A stretch of 64,000 bases of DNA from NORP309 sp964352735 (GTDB lineage: Bacteria; Pseudomonadota; Gammaproteobacteria; Xanthomonadales; Marinicellaceae): positions 1 through 64,000 of the forward strand of contig CAYGTC010000006.1 in NCBI GenBank assembly GCA_964352735.1, written 5' to 3'. A program made the translations under genes and the position numbers. Positions 18,223-27,069 of this stretch are shown in pieces. The notes below the pieces were generated by a model, which had not been told where the DNA came from, did no database searches, and saw nothing but the letters and a program-made list of their open reading frames with translations. Position 1 is the stretch's first letter, and each line of letters opens with the position of its first letter.

Positions 18223-18260
18223 CCAAAAAAGCCGCTTATGCACGAGATATAAGCGGCTTA
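18223..18260 (-). terminator. Rho-independent terminator for the 18284-19099 gene
   Basis: Perfect 11-bp arms (AAGCCGCTTAT at 18229-18239 and its complement at 18249-18259) enclose a 9-base loop. Read on the minus strand, the stem is followed by a run of six Ts, directly downstream of the minus-strand gene's stop codon at 18284. Confidence 0.8.
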
Positions 18261-18283
18261 ATAAGCTTAAAAAAGTCGGTTAA

Positions 18284-19099
18284 TCAGTCGTTATTATAAA
18301 ACTCAGGAGACAAAATTCTTATTTCATCACCAAACGTTAAAGGTTGAGCACTGGTGTTTACCGCTCCAAGTCTGGATTGACCTTTTAAACCAAGCACATT
18401 AGCATGTGGGTCATCTTCATAAGAATAAGGGCTCATTAAAACAGTTGGCTGGTTATTAATGCCATCACCGACTTTGACTAGAACACCTGCTTGAGATGCA
18501 GTGTAAAGCGCATTTAAATTATCGCCTCTTATGTGTGTTTTATTCCAGAAAAATTCAAAGTCAGCAAAGTTGTCAAACCTTTTAAATCGATAAACTTGAT
18601 AAGTATGCCCCCCATTGGCAGTATCAAACCATTGTAACCTGAATTCCCAGTTCCAATTATCGGGATCATTAGTATTAAATATTCCTCTTGCGAGCCTGAC
18701 TTTTAAAAAGGGCTTTTTTACACCAGATGCATTTTCATAAAGAAAATTGTAAAGCACTAAAGAATCACTGGCTTCAAAACTATCTAATAAGTTTACGGTA
18801 TCCAATAGAAACCTAAACCTTAAATTTGAAGCATCATCATGATTTCTAAAGTAATAGGCTTTTTCGTTACCATTATTACCAGAAGTGGTGACTTGGATGG
18901 CTCGAGCACCAAGAACTTGACAATTAACATCACCGTCGATATCAACTTCGTTTGGGTGATGATTGGTACTAGAAATATTCTTATATAACCAATTTGTTAT
19001 GCCAGAACCACCAATGTGATGAAGTTCGCCACACTCTCCAATATCGGCCTGTAGTGAGCTGGATATCATAATTGTAATGATTAACATGTATTTTTTCAT
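18284..19099 (-). CDS. Exported protein of unknown function
   Basis: A 271-residue protein with an 18-residue signal peptide (cleavage after LQA) and a mature region rich in Asp, Asn, Phe and Tyr. It contains one or two possible disulfide cysteines (for example CGELHHIGG near the mature N-terminus). I recognise no family. The pattern suggests a beta-rich, secreted or periplasmic, perhaps ligand-binding domain. A diverged C-terminal remnant of a relative lies at 16133-16444, so it belongs to a family with at least two members in this strain. It is followed by a strong terminator and stands alone as a transcript. Confidence 0.7.
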   Translation of the reverse strand: MKKYMLIITIMISSSLQADIGECGELHHIGGSGITNWLYKNISSTNHHPNEVDIDGDVNCQVLGARAIQVTTSGNNGNEKAYYFRNHDDASNLRFRFLLDTVNLLDSFEASDSLVLYNFLYENASGVKKPFLKVRLARGIFNTNDPDNWNWEFRLQWFDTANGGHTYQVYRFKRFDNFADFEFFWNKTHIRGDNLNALYTASQAGVLVKVGDGINNQPTVLMSPYSYEDDPHANVLGLKGQSRLGAVNTSAQPLTFGDEIRILSPEFYNND

Positions 19100-19187
19100 T
19101 TATATATTCTCCTAATATATGTGAAGTATAATTTTTTTCAGTAAAGCATATTAGTGGGTTATTAGATAACGCGTAAAAAGAATATAA

Positions 19188-21758
19188 TTAACTGATTTTA
19201 TCTAATTTTTTATTTAGGTTTTCAGCTTCTACTCTAATTTCATAACGATCTGAAGCGTAACTTCTGATTATTCCCAATGAAAGCTTTAATAGTTCTTTGG
19301 ACTTTTCAATTTTCCCTTTGTGATAATATATGACCGCCAATAGAGCCCTTGACTCTGCTAAGCTTGATCCTTTTTTATAATTTTTTTCAATATAATATGG
19401 AATTAGCTCATTTAAAATATTTTCAGCTTCTTGGAATTGTTGTGTTCTGATCAAAGCAATACATAAATATCGTTTGAAATGGTTTACAGTTCCTTTTTTT
19501 ATATCTTCTTTGGGTTTAAGTAAAATTAATGCTCTTTTAATAAAACTGATGGATTTATTATAATCTATGCCTTGAGATATATATGTAAATCCAATATTAA
19601 AATTAGTAGGAGCTAATCGAAAATCAATTTCAGAGCCATAATAAGACTTTTTAATATCTAAAGATTTTTTAAATGAATCAATAGCTTTATCATAATCCCC
19701 TAATTGTTTATGAATCGTACCACTAGAATTTAAAACATTTGCAAAAATCAGATGATTTCTGTCATAAATGGATGAATAAATTTTTTCTGATTCATTGATA
19801 TGGTAGAGAGCTTTTTTTAAATCATGTATATTTTTATATTGAAAGCTCAATTTTCTATGAGTACTAGCTAGAGAAGAGTCTGGTAAAAAACTATTTTTTT
19901 TATATATTTCAATAATTTTGCTATAGTTGACTATTTTATTAGTTATGTCTGCATATTCATTTAAAATACTTGTATAAGTCATCAAGTAATTTATATATTT
20001 AATACTATTTTCTTTGTGAATAATTTTGGCTTTAGATAACATTTTTTCAGCAAAACTTATTGCTGGTTTGATTTTTTCTAAGCTTTTTAAAATTTGTGAT
20101 TTAGAATTTAGGTATTGTAATTCTTGTTCAGTACTAGCTTGATATGTGTATTTTTCTATTTCTTCCATAGCATGTTGATACTCACCTTCTTGATTTAAGG
20201 TTTTTGCTCTTAATAAAATTAAATCATTGTTTTGTTCAATCGTTTGATTGATGAGATCAAGCGCCTTTTTATATTCAGCTAACTCATAATAAACTTCGCC
20301 CATGGTCAGCAGCAATTTGTCTTTGATTTGTGAGTCTTGTTGGTTGTTGATTTGCCTGACGCCTTCCTCCAGTATTTCTTTGGCTGTAATCTTTTCACCT
20401 TGGGTTTTGGTTGGATCAGCATTCTTAAATGTGGAGACCAGAAAGCTGGAGACTTCCTCGGCCAGTTGTTTTTCCTGTATGGCTTTATCGCGTTCCATGC
20501 CAACAAACAGCGTTGAAAGACTCAATATCGTAATTAAGCCAACAGCTGCGGTAACGGGCAGCCAGTTGCGGCGCAGGTATTTTTTAAATCGGTAGGCTTG
20601 TTGATTGCCCCTGACTGATATGGGTTTGAAGTTGAGGTGACTGTGAATGTCTTGAGCCAGATCAGCGACACTTTTGTAGCGTTGTTGTGGTTCCTTTTTG
20701 ATGGCTTTATTGATGATGCTGTCTATGTCACCTTTGAGCAGGCTTTTCAGTTGTATCTTGTTTTTCAACTGAAACTGTTCTGCGTTTACATCTTGCTGTG
20801 TAACTTGCTTACTGGCATTAGTAAGGACTTTATCAGTAATCACCTGTTCCATTTGTGCCAAGGATAAACCAGTCAAATCTTGTGCCAAGATTCCGGTGAG
20901 TAATTCATACAACAAAAGGCCTAGGGCATACACATCACAAGCCGTTCCAATGACACCATCGGTGAATTGCTCGGGCGCTGCATATTGTGGTGTCAGTGCA
21001 AAGCTGCCTTGCATGGTTTGTGGCAGTTCTTGCATGCCTGGTAATTGTTGCAAAGGTTTAGCAATACCAAAATCCAGCAATTTGACTTGTCCTTTGTCTG
21101 TCACCAATATGTTTAGTGGTTTCAAATCACGGTGAATGATCAGATTTCCATGCGCGTAGCTGACCACTTCACACACATCGATAAATAACTTGAGGCGTTG
21201 TTTTACGGTGAGTTGCTTATGTTCACAATATTCATCAATGGATTGACCCTCTACATATTCCATCACGTAATAGGTCATGCCATCTTCGGTCACGCCTGCA
21301 TCGATCAATCTGGCAATACCTGGGTGTTCCAGGTGCGCCAACAAGCGTTTTTCGGTTTGGAAACGTTCAAAGGCTGATTGATTGAGTTTGTTTTTCAGAA
21401 CTTTAATGGCGACTTGTTGTTGCACTTCATTGTCTGAACGTTTGGCCAAATAGACATCGCCCATGCCGCCTGAGCCCAGTGGCTTGTCAATGATGAATTT
21501 GCCAATCCTTTGGCCTTCAGTGATATTGTGTGATGTGTTTATTAAGTCAGTCAGTGGTTTTTTTGGCGTGATGGTTCTTTCACCACTGTCCATATGCATA
21601 TTAACCAATGACATGACCGCTTCATAAAGTGCTGGATTGTTCGCGCAATGTTGCTCTACAAAGCTTTTTATTGCAGCTTGTTCAAGCTCAATAGCTTGAA
21701 TAAACAATTGTTTGGCTTTGATGAAGTCTTCTTGACTGAGATTTTTCAGATTTGACAT
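19188..21758 (-). CDS. Membrane-anchored Ser/Thr protein kinase with TPR-like repeat domain
   Basis: 856 residues. A helical N-terminal 85 residues is followed by a Hanks-type kinase (about 86-375). It has the glycine loop LGSGGMGDV, VAIK with K119, catalytic HRDLKPLN with D211, and DFG with D229. A single membrane span lies at about 399-420, followed by about 430 residues of TPR-like helical repeats outside. Topology is cytoplasmic kinase and periplasmic repeats, fit for sensing or scaffolding. Base composition changes sharply: the kinase and span are clearly GC-richer, the repeats (19188 to about 20260) very AT-rich. This suggests a modular origin or recombination. The substrate is unknown. 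Confidence 0.9.
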   Translation of the reverse strand: MSNLKNLSQEDFIKAKQLFIQAIELEQAAIKSFVEQHCANNPALYEAVMSLVNMHMDSGERTITPKKPLTDLINTSHNITEGQRIGKFIIDKPLGSGGMGDVYLAKRSDNEVQQQVAIKVLKNKLNQSAFERFQTEKRLLAHLEHPGIARLIDAGVTEDGMTYYVMEYVEGQSIDEYCEHKQLTVKQRLKLFIDVCEVVSYAHGNLIIHRDLKPLNILVTDKGQVKLLDFGIAKPLQQLPGMQELPQTMQGSFALTPQYAAPEQFTDGVIGTACDVYALGLLLYELLTGILAQDLTGLSLAQMEQVITDKVLTNASKQVTQQDVNAEQFQLKNKIQLKSLLKGDIDSIINKAIKKEPQQRYKSVADLAQDIHSHLNFKPISVRGNQQAYRFKKYLRRNWLPVTAAVGLITILSLSTLFVGMERDKAIQEKQLAEEVSSFLVSTFKNADPTKTQGEKITAKEILEEGVRQINNQQDSQIKDKLLLTMGEVYYELAEYKKALDLINQTIEQNNDLILLRAKTLNQEGEYQHAMEEIEKYTYQASTEQELQYLNSKSQILKSLEKIKPAISFAEKMLSKAKIIHKENSIKYINYLMTYTSILNEYADITNKIVNYSKIIEIYKKNSFLPDSSLASTHRKLSFQYKNIHDLKKALYHINESEKIYSSIYDRNHLIFANVLNSSGTIHKQLGDYDKAIDSFKKSLDIKKSYYGSEIDFRLAPTNFNIGFTYISQGIDYNKSISFIKRALILLKPKEDIKKGTVNHFKRYLCIALIRTQQFQEAENILNELIPYYIEKNYKKGSSLAESRALLAVIYYHKGKIEKSKELLKLSLGIIRSYASDRYEIRVEAENLNKKLDKIS

Positions 21759-22238
21759 ATTACGTATTATTTACATTCCTTTGGGTTGTCAGGTGGTTAT
21801 TGCTCATATGTGACAGCGTTAAATTAATTCTGATGAAATCAATCTTTAAGATACCAAGTTTGTACTCAAATTCCTACAATATTTTCAGCATTTTGCCATT
21901 TTTTATTCGTCACTGTAATTATGCAAAGGTCTCTACAGTATTCTTTACCATATATTGTTGTTATTTCTCATTATTTTTATGCCTTGGGCTATTGTTCATG
22001 GATGATTTTTTACGATCTTTTGAAAAAAGCGCATAGATTCGATAATTTCTCCTAAAATGCTGTTTTTTTGGACAAAAAGTTACAAAAGCGCTGTTTTTGG
22101 TCAGTTTTTATTGAGAATTTAATTCTTGGTAACAAAAACAATGGCTTATTATGACATTCTTAGTATAAAGCACTTTTCATCAGTATTATTAATCTCTATA
22201 ATATCCCAACAGATAAATTGAACAACGAGAATTGTAAT
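21759..22238. other. Intergenic region between divergent kinase and DUF11 genes
   Basis: A 480-base AT-rich divergent gap that must hold promoters for both neighbours. I see no RNA gene or repeat. A 94-codon open frame on the plus strand (21752-22036) overlaps the kinase start, encodes random-looking hydrophobic residues and has no ribosome site, so I do not call it. No clear sigma-70 pair stands out. Confidence 0.5.
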
Positions 22239-23405
22239 ATGTTAAGAAAAACTTTATTGGCTTTGTCCTTATTTGCGACTACCAGTGCTATGAGCCTAGA
22301 AAATAGCACACCTCTTGTCAACGGTATAAATTCCCCAACTATTCAAGGTGGTGGACCATGTGTAACTACAAATGTCCAAGGCACTATTACGAGTGGTTTT
22401 TTGACCTTTGCACCAGGAGTTGGAACTCATGCAATTCTAGTGGATCCTACTGGATCGGGAGCTGCTGGTGATCCAGGTTGTGGTGGTGACTTTAATGGTA
22501 TGAACTTTGATATTTCTGATGTCACATTTTTTATGGGTAATCAAGTGGCTTTCGGTCAACCTGGTGACGGTTTGGGTATAATTACTTATGAAGTATCTGT
22601 GCATCCATTTGCTGTCCCAGGTGATGCGACTATGGGACCTGGACCGGCAATGGTAACTCAAACTCAAGTGATCGATAACTCAGATATGGCAACTGCTACA
22701 CCTACTTTTACTCAGGCTACTGCATTTCCTGCTACTGAGACATTGACTGAACCATTCTTTATATCGTGGAAATTTATAAGTTATACTGCTGTTACACCTG
22801 GCTCAACCAATGTGTTGTCAACTCTATGGGACGGAGAAGCACGACCTGTTGGTAGACAGTTCATAGATAATGATGGTGCGGGATTTGTTGACCAAACTGA
22901 TTTCTTCACAAATGGTACTGTCGGTTGGGTTGATGTTACAGTAACTGGTGAATTCAGTTCAGCCAGTGCTGATTTGAGCCTCGATGTGAGCAATAATGCC
23001 TTAGGTGACTTAGCTATTGGTGATACGGTTACTTTCACGCAGACTTTGAGCAACGCTGGTCCTGGTGATGCAAGCAATGCGGTTGTGAATTCTACTTTGT
23101 CAAATGGTTTGGATTATGCTTCAAATGATTGTGGTGCAACTGCATCTGGTTCAAACATCACTTGGAATGTTGGCACATTGGCCAATGGCGGCAACGCTGT
23201 ATGTAATGTTGTTGCTACGGTCAGCGGTTTTGGTCAATTGTCATTGACTGCTTCAGCAAGTGCTGATGAAGGGGATACGGTTCCCGGAAACAACGCTGGT
23301 GGTTCAACTGTAAATGGCCCAATAAGGGTCATTCCTTCCTTGAGTTTCTATGGTATTTTATTACTTATGGCTGGTATGTTTTTTGTGTATCGCCGTAAAG
23401 CTTAA
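22239..23405 (+). CDS. Exported DUF11-domain protein with IPTL-type C-terminal sorting tail
   Basis: A 388-residue protein. The signal peptide ends near residue 20 (TTSAMS). A Gly/Thr/Pro-rich region without recognised domain follows (about 25-245). A DUF11 beta-sandwich is at about 250-360 (ADLSLDVSNN to VPGNNAG). At the end is a sorting-type tail of the IPTL-CTERM kind: IPSLSFYG, a hydrophobic helix, then YRRKA. Such tails are thought to be processed by dedicated membrane proteases. ATG at 22239 was preferred over the TTG at 22218 because it opens the signal peptide. A strong terminator follows. Confidence 0.85.
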   Translation: MLRKTLLALSLFATTSAMSLENSTPLVNGINSPTIQGGGPCVTTNVQGTITSGFLTFAPGVGTHAILVDPTGSGAAGDPGCGGDFNGMNFDISDVTFFMGNQVAFGQPGDGLGIITYEVSVHPFAVPGDATMGPGPAMVTQTQVIDNSDMATATPTFTQATAFPATETLTEPFFISWKFISYTAVTPGSTNVLSTLWDGEARPVGRQFIDNDGAGFVDQTDFFTNGTVGWVDVTVTGEFSSASADLSLDVSNNALGDLAIGDTVTFTQTLSNAGPGDASNAVVNSTLSNGLDYASNDCGATASGSNITWNVGTLANGGNAVCNVVATVSGFGQLSLTASASADEGDTVPGNNAGGSTVNGPIRVIPSLSFYGILLLMAGMFFVYRRKA

Positions 23406-23450
23406 CTGAGAAATCGACAGACTGTTGTTATAGTCATGTCATGATTGCAA

Positions 23451-23482
23451 AAGGCCTGATTATTTATCAGGCCTTTTTTATT
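23451..23482. terminator. Bidirectional rho-independent terminator
   Basis: Nine-base arms AAGGCCTGA and TCAGGCCTT enclose a 7-base loop, with a T-run on the plus strand and a shorter one on the minus strand. It serves the DUF11 gene and probably the convergent rsmE gene. Confidence 0.85.
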
Positions 23483-23499
23483 GAAAATTTAATGGCTTT

Positions 23500-24228
23500 T
23501 TAAACAAAATCTCCCCATAAACTGTGAATGGCTGCCAATATGGCTGGAGCCATGGTTTCTGTTCTTAATATTCTTTGACCGAACTGAATGCCTTGTAGTC
23601 CACTGCTTTTTAATTGTTTAAGGTCATTTTCCGACCAACCACCTTCAGGGCCTATAGCCACATCAAATGCGTGCCAGTTTTTTTCAGCGATTTTTGTTAA
23701 TGTGAGTTTCTCATTGGGCTCTAATAACAAACCCTGTCGTTGTGATTGACAGTATTCTTGTAAAGTGATTGGTGCTTCAATCAAGGGAATATCTGCCCTA
23801 AAACATTGTTCGCAGGCGCTGATGGCAATATTTTGCCAATGATTTAATTTTTTTTGGCGACGTTTGTCATTCAATTTGACTTCGCAATATTCACTGATGA
23901 TCGGGATTATTCTTGTGATGCCCAGTTCAGTGGCTTTCTGGACTGTATAATCCATACGGTCTCCTTTGCTCATTCCTTGAATTAAAGTAATATCTAACTT
24001 TGATGGCTGTATGGTGGTGATTTTTTCAATCAACTTAACTTCAATGTCTTTTTTATTGATTGCGATAACTTCAACCAAGAATTCTTGACGCTTGTGGTTA
24101 AATATTCTGAGCTGACTGTTGTTTTTGATACGAATGACATGTCGCAAATAATGCGCTTTTTCATCACTGATGCTTAGGGTCTCATTAAGGTTTGCAATAA
24201 ATGGGTAGTATATTCTGTGTAATCTCAT
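23500..24228 (-). CDS. rsmE: 16S rRNA m3U1498 methyltransferase
   Basis: A 242-residue SPOUT-class methyltransferase with an N-terminal PUA-like domain (starting MRLHRIYYP). The C-terminal knot carries IQGMSKGDRMDYTVQKATELG, VAIGPEGGWSENDL and GQRILRTETMAPAIL, all standard RsmE motifs, and length is normal. It methylates N3 of U1498 in helix 44 of 16S rRNA using SAM. It stands alone on the minus strand, divergent from the lipoprotein gene at 24275. Confidence 0.95.
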   Translation of the reverse strand: MRLHRIYYPFIANLNETLSISDEKAHYLRHVIRIKNNSQLRIFNHKRQEFLVEVIAINKKDIEVKLIEKITTIQPSKLDITLIQGMSKGDRMDYTVQKATELGITRIIPIISEYCEVKLNDKRRQKKLNHWQNIAISACEQCFRADIPLIEAPITLQEYCQSQRQGLLLEPNEKLTLTKIAEKNWHAFDVAIGPEGGWSENDLKQLKSSGLQGIQFGQRILRTETMAPAILAAIHSLWGDFV

Positions 24229-24274
24229 GACTTATATTCTAGATTGGTTAGATAAATTTGGCAAATTGATTATA

Positions 24275-25093
24275 ATGAAAGTTGAATCTGACAATGATAA
24301 AAAATGTATGTTGTTTAAAAAAAATATAACTGTGATTTATTTTTTGTGTGGTGTATTATTTTTATTAATGATGGTTGGTTGTGCCTCTGTTAATCCAGTT
24401 TATGTCAATAAAAACCATGATATGAATCTTGAGGTCAGTCAAGTAATGATCATGGTGGAATATCTCGAACTAAAAGATGATGTCATTAGGTATTGGAATT
24501 TCAATGAAGATACCAATATCGAACAACAGGATCTGCTGTATGATGTTGCTGAGAATATGCTACGGGAAAAGGGTTATCATGTTATTACAGATTCATTAAA
24601 AACCAGTGGATTAGTTGTTGCACGTGATTTTTATGTTGATCATTATGTCGATAATAAACGACAGGATGATGCCATTGTTCCCCCTTATATTATTCGCAGT
24701 ATAGGTTTGGATGATAATAACATCAATACATTAGAATCTTTGTTGGCAGAACTGACACAACCAATCACACCTGTTCTGTCAGATTATCGAACTTTCATCA
24801 AAAACAATTACAAAGAACAGACACAAGCCATTGATGTCAGTGATGATACGGCAATTTTAGTCATTCACAGTTATCGTCCTAGAGTATCCTTCTTTTCCAA
24901 TATAGACGTGGGGTTTGGTGTTTCAAATTCCGGAAATGGAGCTTTTGCGGGAGTAAGCAATCAGCAACCAACTGCAAAAACATCTGCTTATTTGATACAT
25001 AAGGGCTCAGGTGAAGTAATTTGGGCCAACCAAACCAGCCTAATCAAACCCAAAACACAACACAAATTTTTTTCGCAATTACCCAATAAATAA
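24275..25093 (+). CDS. Putative outer-membrane lipoprotein of unknown function
   Basis: About 272 residues. A signal peptide with LLMMVGC-A is a lipobox, placing the lipidated cysteine near residue 33 from this start. The mature protein has a mixed alpha/beta pattern, with GFGVSNSGNGAFAGVSNQQP and a closing SGEVIWANQTSLI as in DUF4136-like lipoproteins. The start is uncertain: 24275 has no good ribosome site, and 24308 gives a more compact signal peptide. It is not obviously linked to the gsp genes that follow 70 bases later. Confidence 0.72.
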   Translation: MKVESDNDKKCMLFKKNITVIYFLCGVLFLLMMVGCASVNPVYVNKNHDMNLEVSQVMIMVEYLELKDDVIRYWNFNEDTNIEQQDLLYDVAENMLREKGYHVITDSLKTSGLVVARDFYVDHYVDNKRQDDAIVPPYIIRSIGLDDNNINTLESLLAELTQPITPVLSDYRTFIKNNYKEQTQAIDVSDDTAILVIHSYRPRVSFFSNIDVGFGVSNSGNGAFAGVSNQQPTAKTSAYLIHKGSGEVIWANQTSLIKPKTQHKFFSQLPNK

Positions 25094-25113
25094 TATCTGT
25101 CAATTCGACACTG

Positions 25114-25144
25114 TTGGTACTTTGGGGCATTAATCGGTTATAAT
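25114..25144 (+). promoter_or_regulatory. Possible sigma-70 promoter for gspG operon
   Basis: A perfect TATAAT (25139-25144) is preceded at 19-base spacing by TTGGTA (25114-25119). The start of gspG is 20 bases beyond the -10 box. The spacer is slightly long, and there is no second line of evidence. Confidence 0.4.
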
Positions 25145-25163
25145 TTGACTCTTAATCACACCT

Positions 25164-25592
25164 ATGATGATAAAAATGACAAAAGAACAAGGTTTTACTT
25201 TGATAGAGATTTTAATTGTAGTGGTTATATTGAGTATATTGGCCATTACTGTTGTTCCACAGTTTCTTGATCAACCAGGTAAAGCTCGTGTAGCTCGGGC
25301 TCAGGCCGATATTCAAAATCTTAAAAAAGCATTGAGTATGTATAAACTGGATAATTTCTATTACCCTTCAACTGGTCAAGGCCTGGAAGCACTGGTGAAT
25401 AGACCCAGTGGCCAACCCTTGGCAAAAAATTGGAAGCCAGGTGGTTACATAGAAAACATGATACAGGATCCTTGGGGCAACCCTTATCAATTTCTCAATC
25501 CCGGTAATAGAAGTGAAATTGATATCTATTCTTTTGGGGCTGATGGACAACCCGGTGGAGAAGGAGAAAATGAAGACATAGGCAACTGGTAA
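25164..25592 (+). CDS. gspG: Type II secretion major pseudopilin
   Basis: A 142-residue pseudopilin. A prepilin leader is cut before FTLIEILIV (preceding Gly in KEQG), and the hydrophobic helix has the conserved Glu5. The mature domain has KARVARAQADIQNLKKALSM, YPSTGQGLEALV and DPWGNPYQF, plus a C-terminal SFGADGQPGGEG loop that binds calcium in GspG. It forms the pseudopilus shaft that drives periplasmic substrates through the T2SS. The start could be one of three nearby ATGs. It is the first gene of a five-gene run (G-H-I-J-K). Confidence 0.96.
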   Translation: MMIKMTKEQGFTLIEILIVVVILSILAITVVPQFLDQPGKARVARAQADIQNLKKALSMYKLDNFYYPSTGQGLEALVNRPSGQPLAKNWKPGGYIENMIQDPWGNPYQFLNPGNRSEIDIYSFGADGQPGGEGENEDIGNW

Positions 25593-25624
25593 AATGTGGT
25601 GTTAACTGAAACTGTGAAGTTACT

Positions 25625-26131
25625 ATGAACAGATCTGCCGCCAATGGTTTTACACTGATAGAAATTATTGTGGTGGTGGTGATTGTTTCAGTGATTACTG
25701 TTCTGGGTGTTCAAATGATCAGTTCAGGTTCCGTTGAGCGTAATCTTCAACAACACGGGCGCATTTTACAGTCTGCAATTGAGTTTTCGTGTGATCAGGC
25801 CATATTACAGAACAGATCATATGGCATCAGTTTTTTTGATCGTGGTTATCAATTCACTCTATTCAATGAAGAGCAATGGGTGGCTATGTTGGGCAACAGA
25901 GATTATACCTATAAGAAGTTTGAAGATGGAAGCCTCTTGTCCTTAAGAATAGATGACCAACAAGTGGTATTAAAAGATGAACCTGAACAAACGCCTCAAG
26001 TGGTTTGTGATGCCAATGGCGAACTCAATACTTTTACAGTGCTGATATCGGATCCAACTGCCCAACATCATTATCAATTAAAAACCATCAATTTTTGGCA
26101 AATACAAGGGCAGTGGTTGAATGAAAAATAG
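25625..26131 (+). CDS. gspH: Type II secretion minor pseudopilin GspH
   Basis: A 168-residue protein with a type IV-pilin-like start (ANG before FTLIEIIVVVVIVS) and the GspH-type globular domain, with early SAIEFSCDQAILQNRSYGIS. It joins the pseudopilus with GspG and the tip proteins I, J and K. It lies 32 bases downstream of gspG and overlaps gspI by 11 bases. Confidence 0.9.
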   Translation: MNRSAANGFTLIEIIVVVVIVSVITVLGVQMISSGSVERNLQQHGRILQSAIEFSCDQAILQNRSYGISFFDRGYQFTLFNEEQWVAMLGNRDYTYKKFEDGSLLSLRIDDQQVVLKDEPEQTPQVVCDANGELNTFTVLISDPTAQHHYQLKTINFWQIQGQWLNEK

Positions 26132-26486
26132 AGTCAAAAATGCTGGTTTTACCTTATTAGAAGTGATTGTGAGCTTAGTTATAGTTACCACAGCATTAAC
26201 CGCTATTGTCAGTGTTGGTTCAAATCGAGCAGAAACATTGTTGGAGTTAAGAGAACGCCATTGGGCCTTGATTGTCGCCAATAATGTCTTGGAGCAATAT
26301 TACCTAGAGCCTGTCACACCTGGTGTTATTGATGGTCAACAAACCAATGGGGGGTATGACTGGAAGTGGCAGCTTAATACCGAACAAACCAATAATGAAC
26401 AGATTTATAGATTGGATGTGAAAGTCAGTAAAAATAATGATTTTAACTACTCTATTGCGCAGTTGACAGGCTTTAAGTGGCGTTAA
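26121..26486 (+). CDS. gspI: Type II secretion minor pseudopilin GspI
   Basis: A 121-residue pseudopilin: the NAG leader is followed by FTLLEVIVSLVIVTTAL, then ALIVANNVLEQYYLEP. This matches GspI in size and in the conserved NN..E region. It is part of the pseudopilus tip complex with J and K. Its start overlaps the end of gspH, so it is translationally coupled. Confidence 0.9.
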   Translation: MKNRVKNAGFTLLEVIVSLVIVTTALTAIVSVGSNRAETLLELRERHWALIVANNVLEQYYLEPVTPGVIDGQQTNGGYDWKWQLNTEQTNNEQIYRLDVKVSKNNDFNYSIAQLTGFKWR

Positions 26487-26487
26487 T

Positions 26488-27069
26488 ATGAGAAAAATTC
26501 AATCGGGTATGACTTTGCTGGAAGTATTGGTTGCCATGACTTTAATGGTAATCATTTCGGCGATAGCTTACGCTGGTCTAAATGGACTTGTTGATGCAAA
26601 GATTCATACAGATGCAGTGGCCAGTAATATTCGTCAAGAATTGTTAACCACACAACAACTCAATAAAGACATCAGGGCAATGATTCATCGCCCGGTTCGA
26701 AGTGAGTTTGGTGATGTGCAAGCTGCTATAAAAGGTGATTATTCTTCGATTGAATTTAGCAAGAACAGTCATGAGAACCCATTGAAATTATTGCGATCAG
26801 ATTTGCAAAGGGTTCATTGGTATCTTAATGATGGGAAATTATTTAGGCGCACACATGACTTACTAGATTTAGGAACTACGGCTCAATGGCAATCACGTCA
26901 ATATTTAGATGATGTGGCAGAATTGAATATTAATTACGTTAATGTTGTTGGCCAAAGGTCTAGAGTCTGGCCTTTGGAAAATAGCCGTTCACCATTAAAA
27001 TACATTGAATTTACCATTGTTTTAAAAAATGACACCGTAATGACTTATTTTTTTAGGCCTATTATATGA
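26488..27069 (+). CDS. gspJ: Type II secretion minor pseudopilin GspJ
   Basis: A 193-residue pseudopilin with leader IQSG before MTLLEVLVAMTLMVI. MTLLE rather than FTLLE is acceptable in minor pseudopilins. The globular region has RREL-like and LRSDLQRVHWYL patterns typical of GspJ. It forms the tip heterotrimer with GspI and GspK. It starts one base after the gspI stop and overlaps gspK by 4 bases. Confidence 0.9.
   Translation: MRKIQSGMTLLEVLVAMTLMVIISAIAYAGLNGLVDAKIHTDAVASNIRQELLTTQQLNKDIRAMIHRPVRSEFGDVQAAIKGDYSSIEFSKNSHENPLKLLRSDLQRVHWYLNDGKLFRRTHDLLDLGTTAQWQSRQYLDDVAELNINYVNVVGQRSRVWPLENSRSPLKYIEFTIVLKNDTVMTYFFRPII

Noticed and set aside
21752..22036. 94-codon hydrophobic plus-strand frame upstream of the DUF11 gene
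   Set aside because: It overlaps the kinase start, has no ribosome site, and its Phe/Leu/Tyr/Cys mix is what AT-rich noncoding DNA gives.
26078..26281. Minus-strand frame across the gspH-gspI junction
   Set aside because: It is opposite two clear pseudopilin genes and has no motif.
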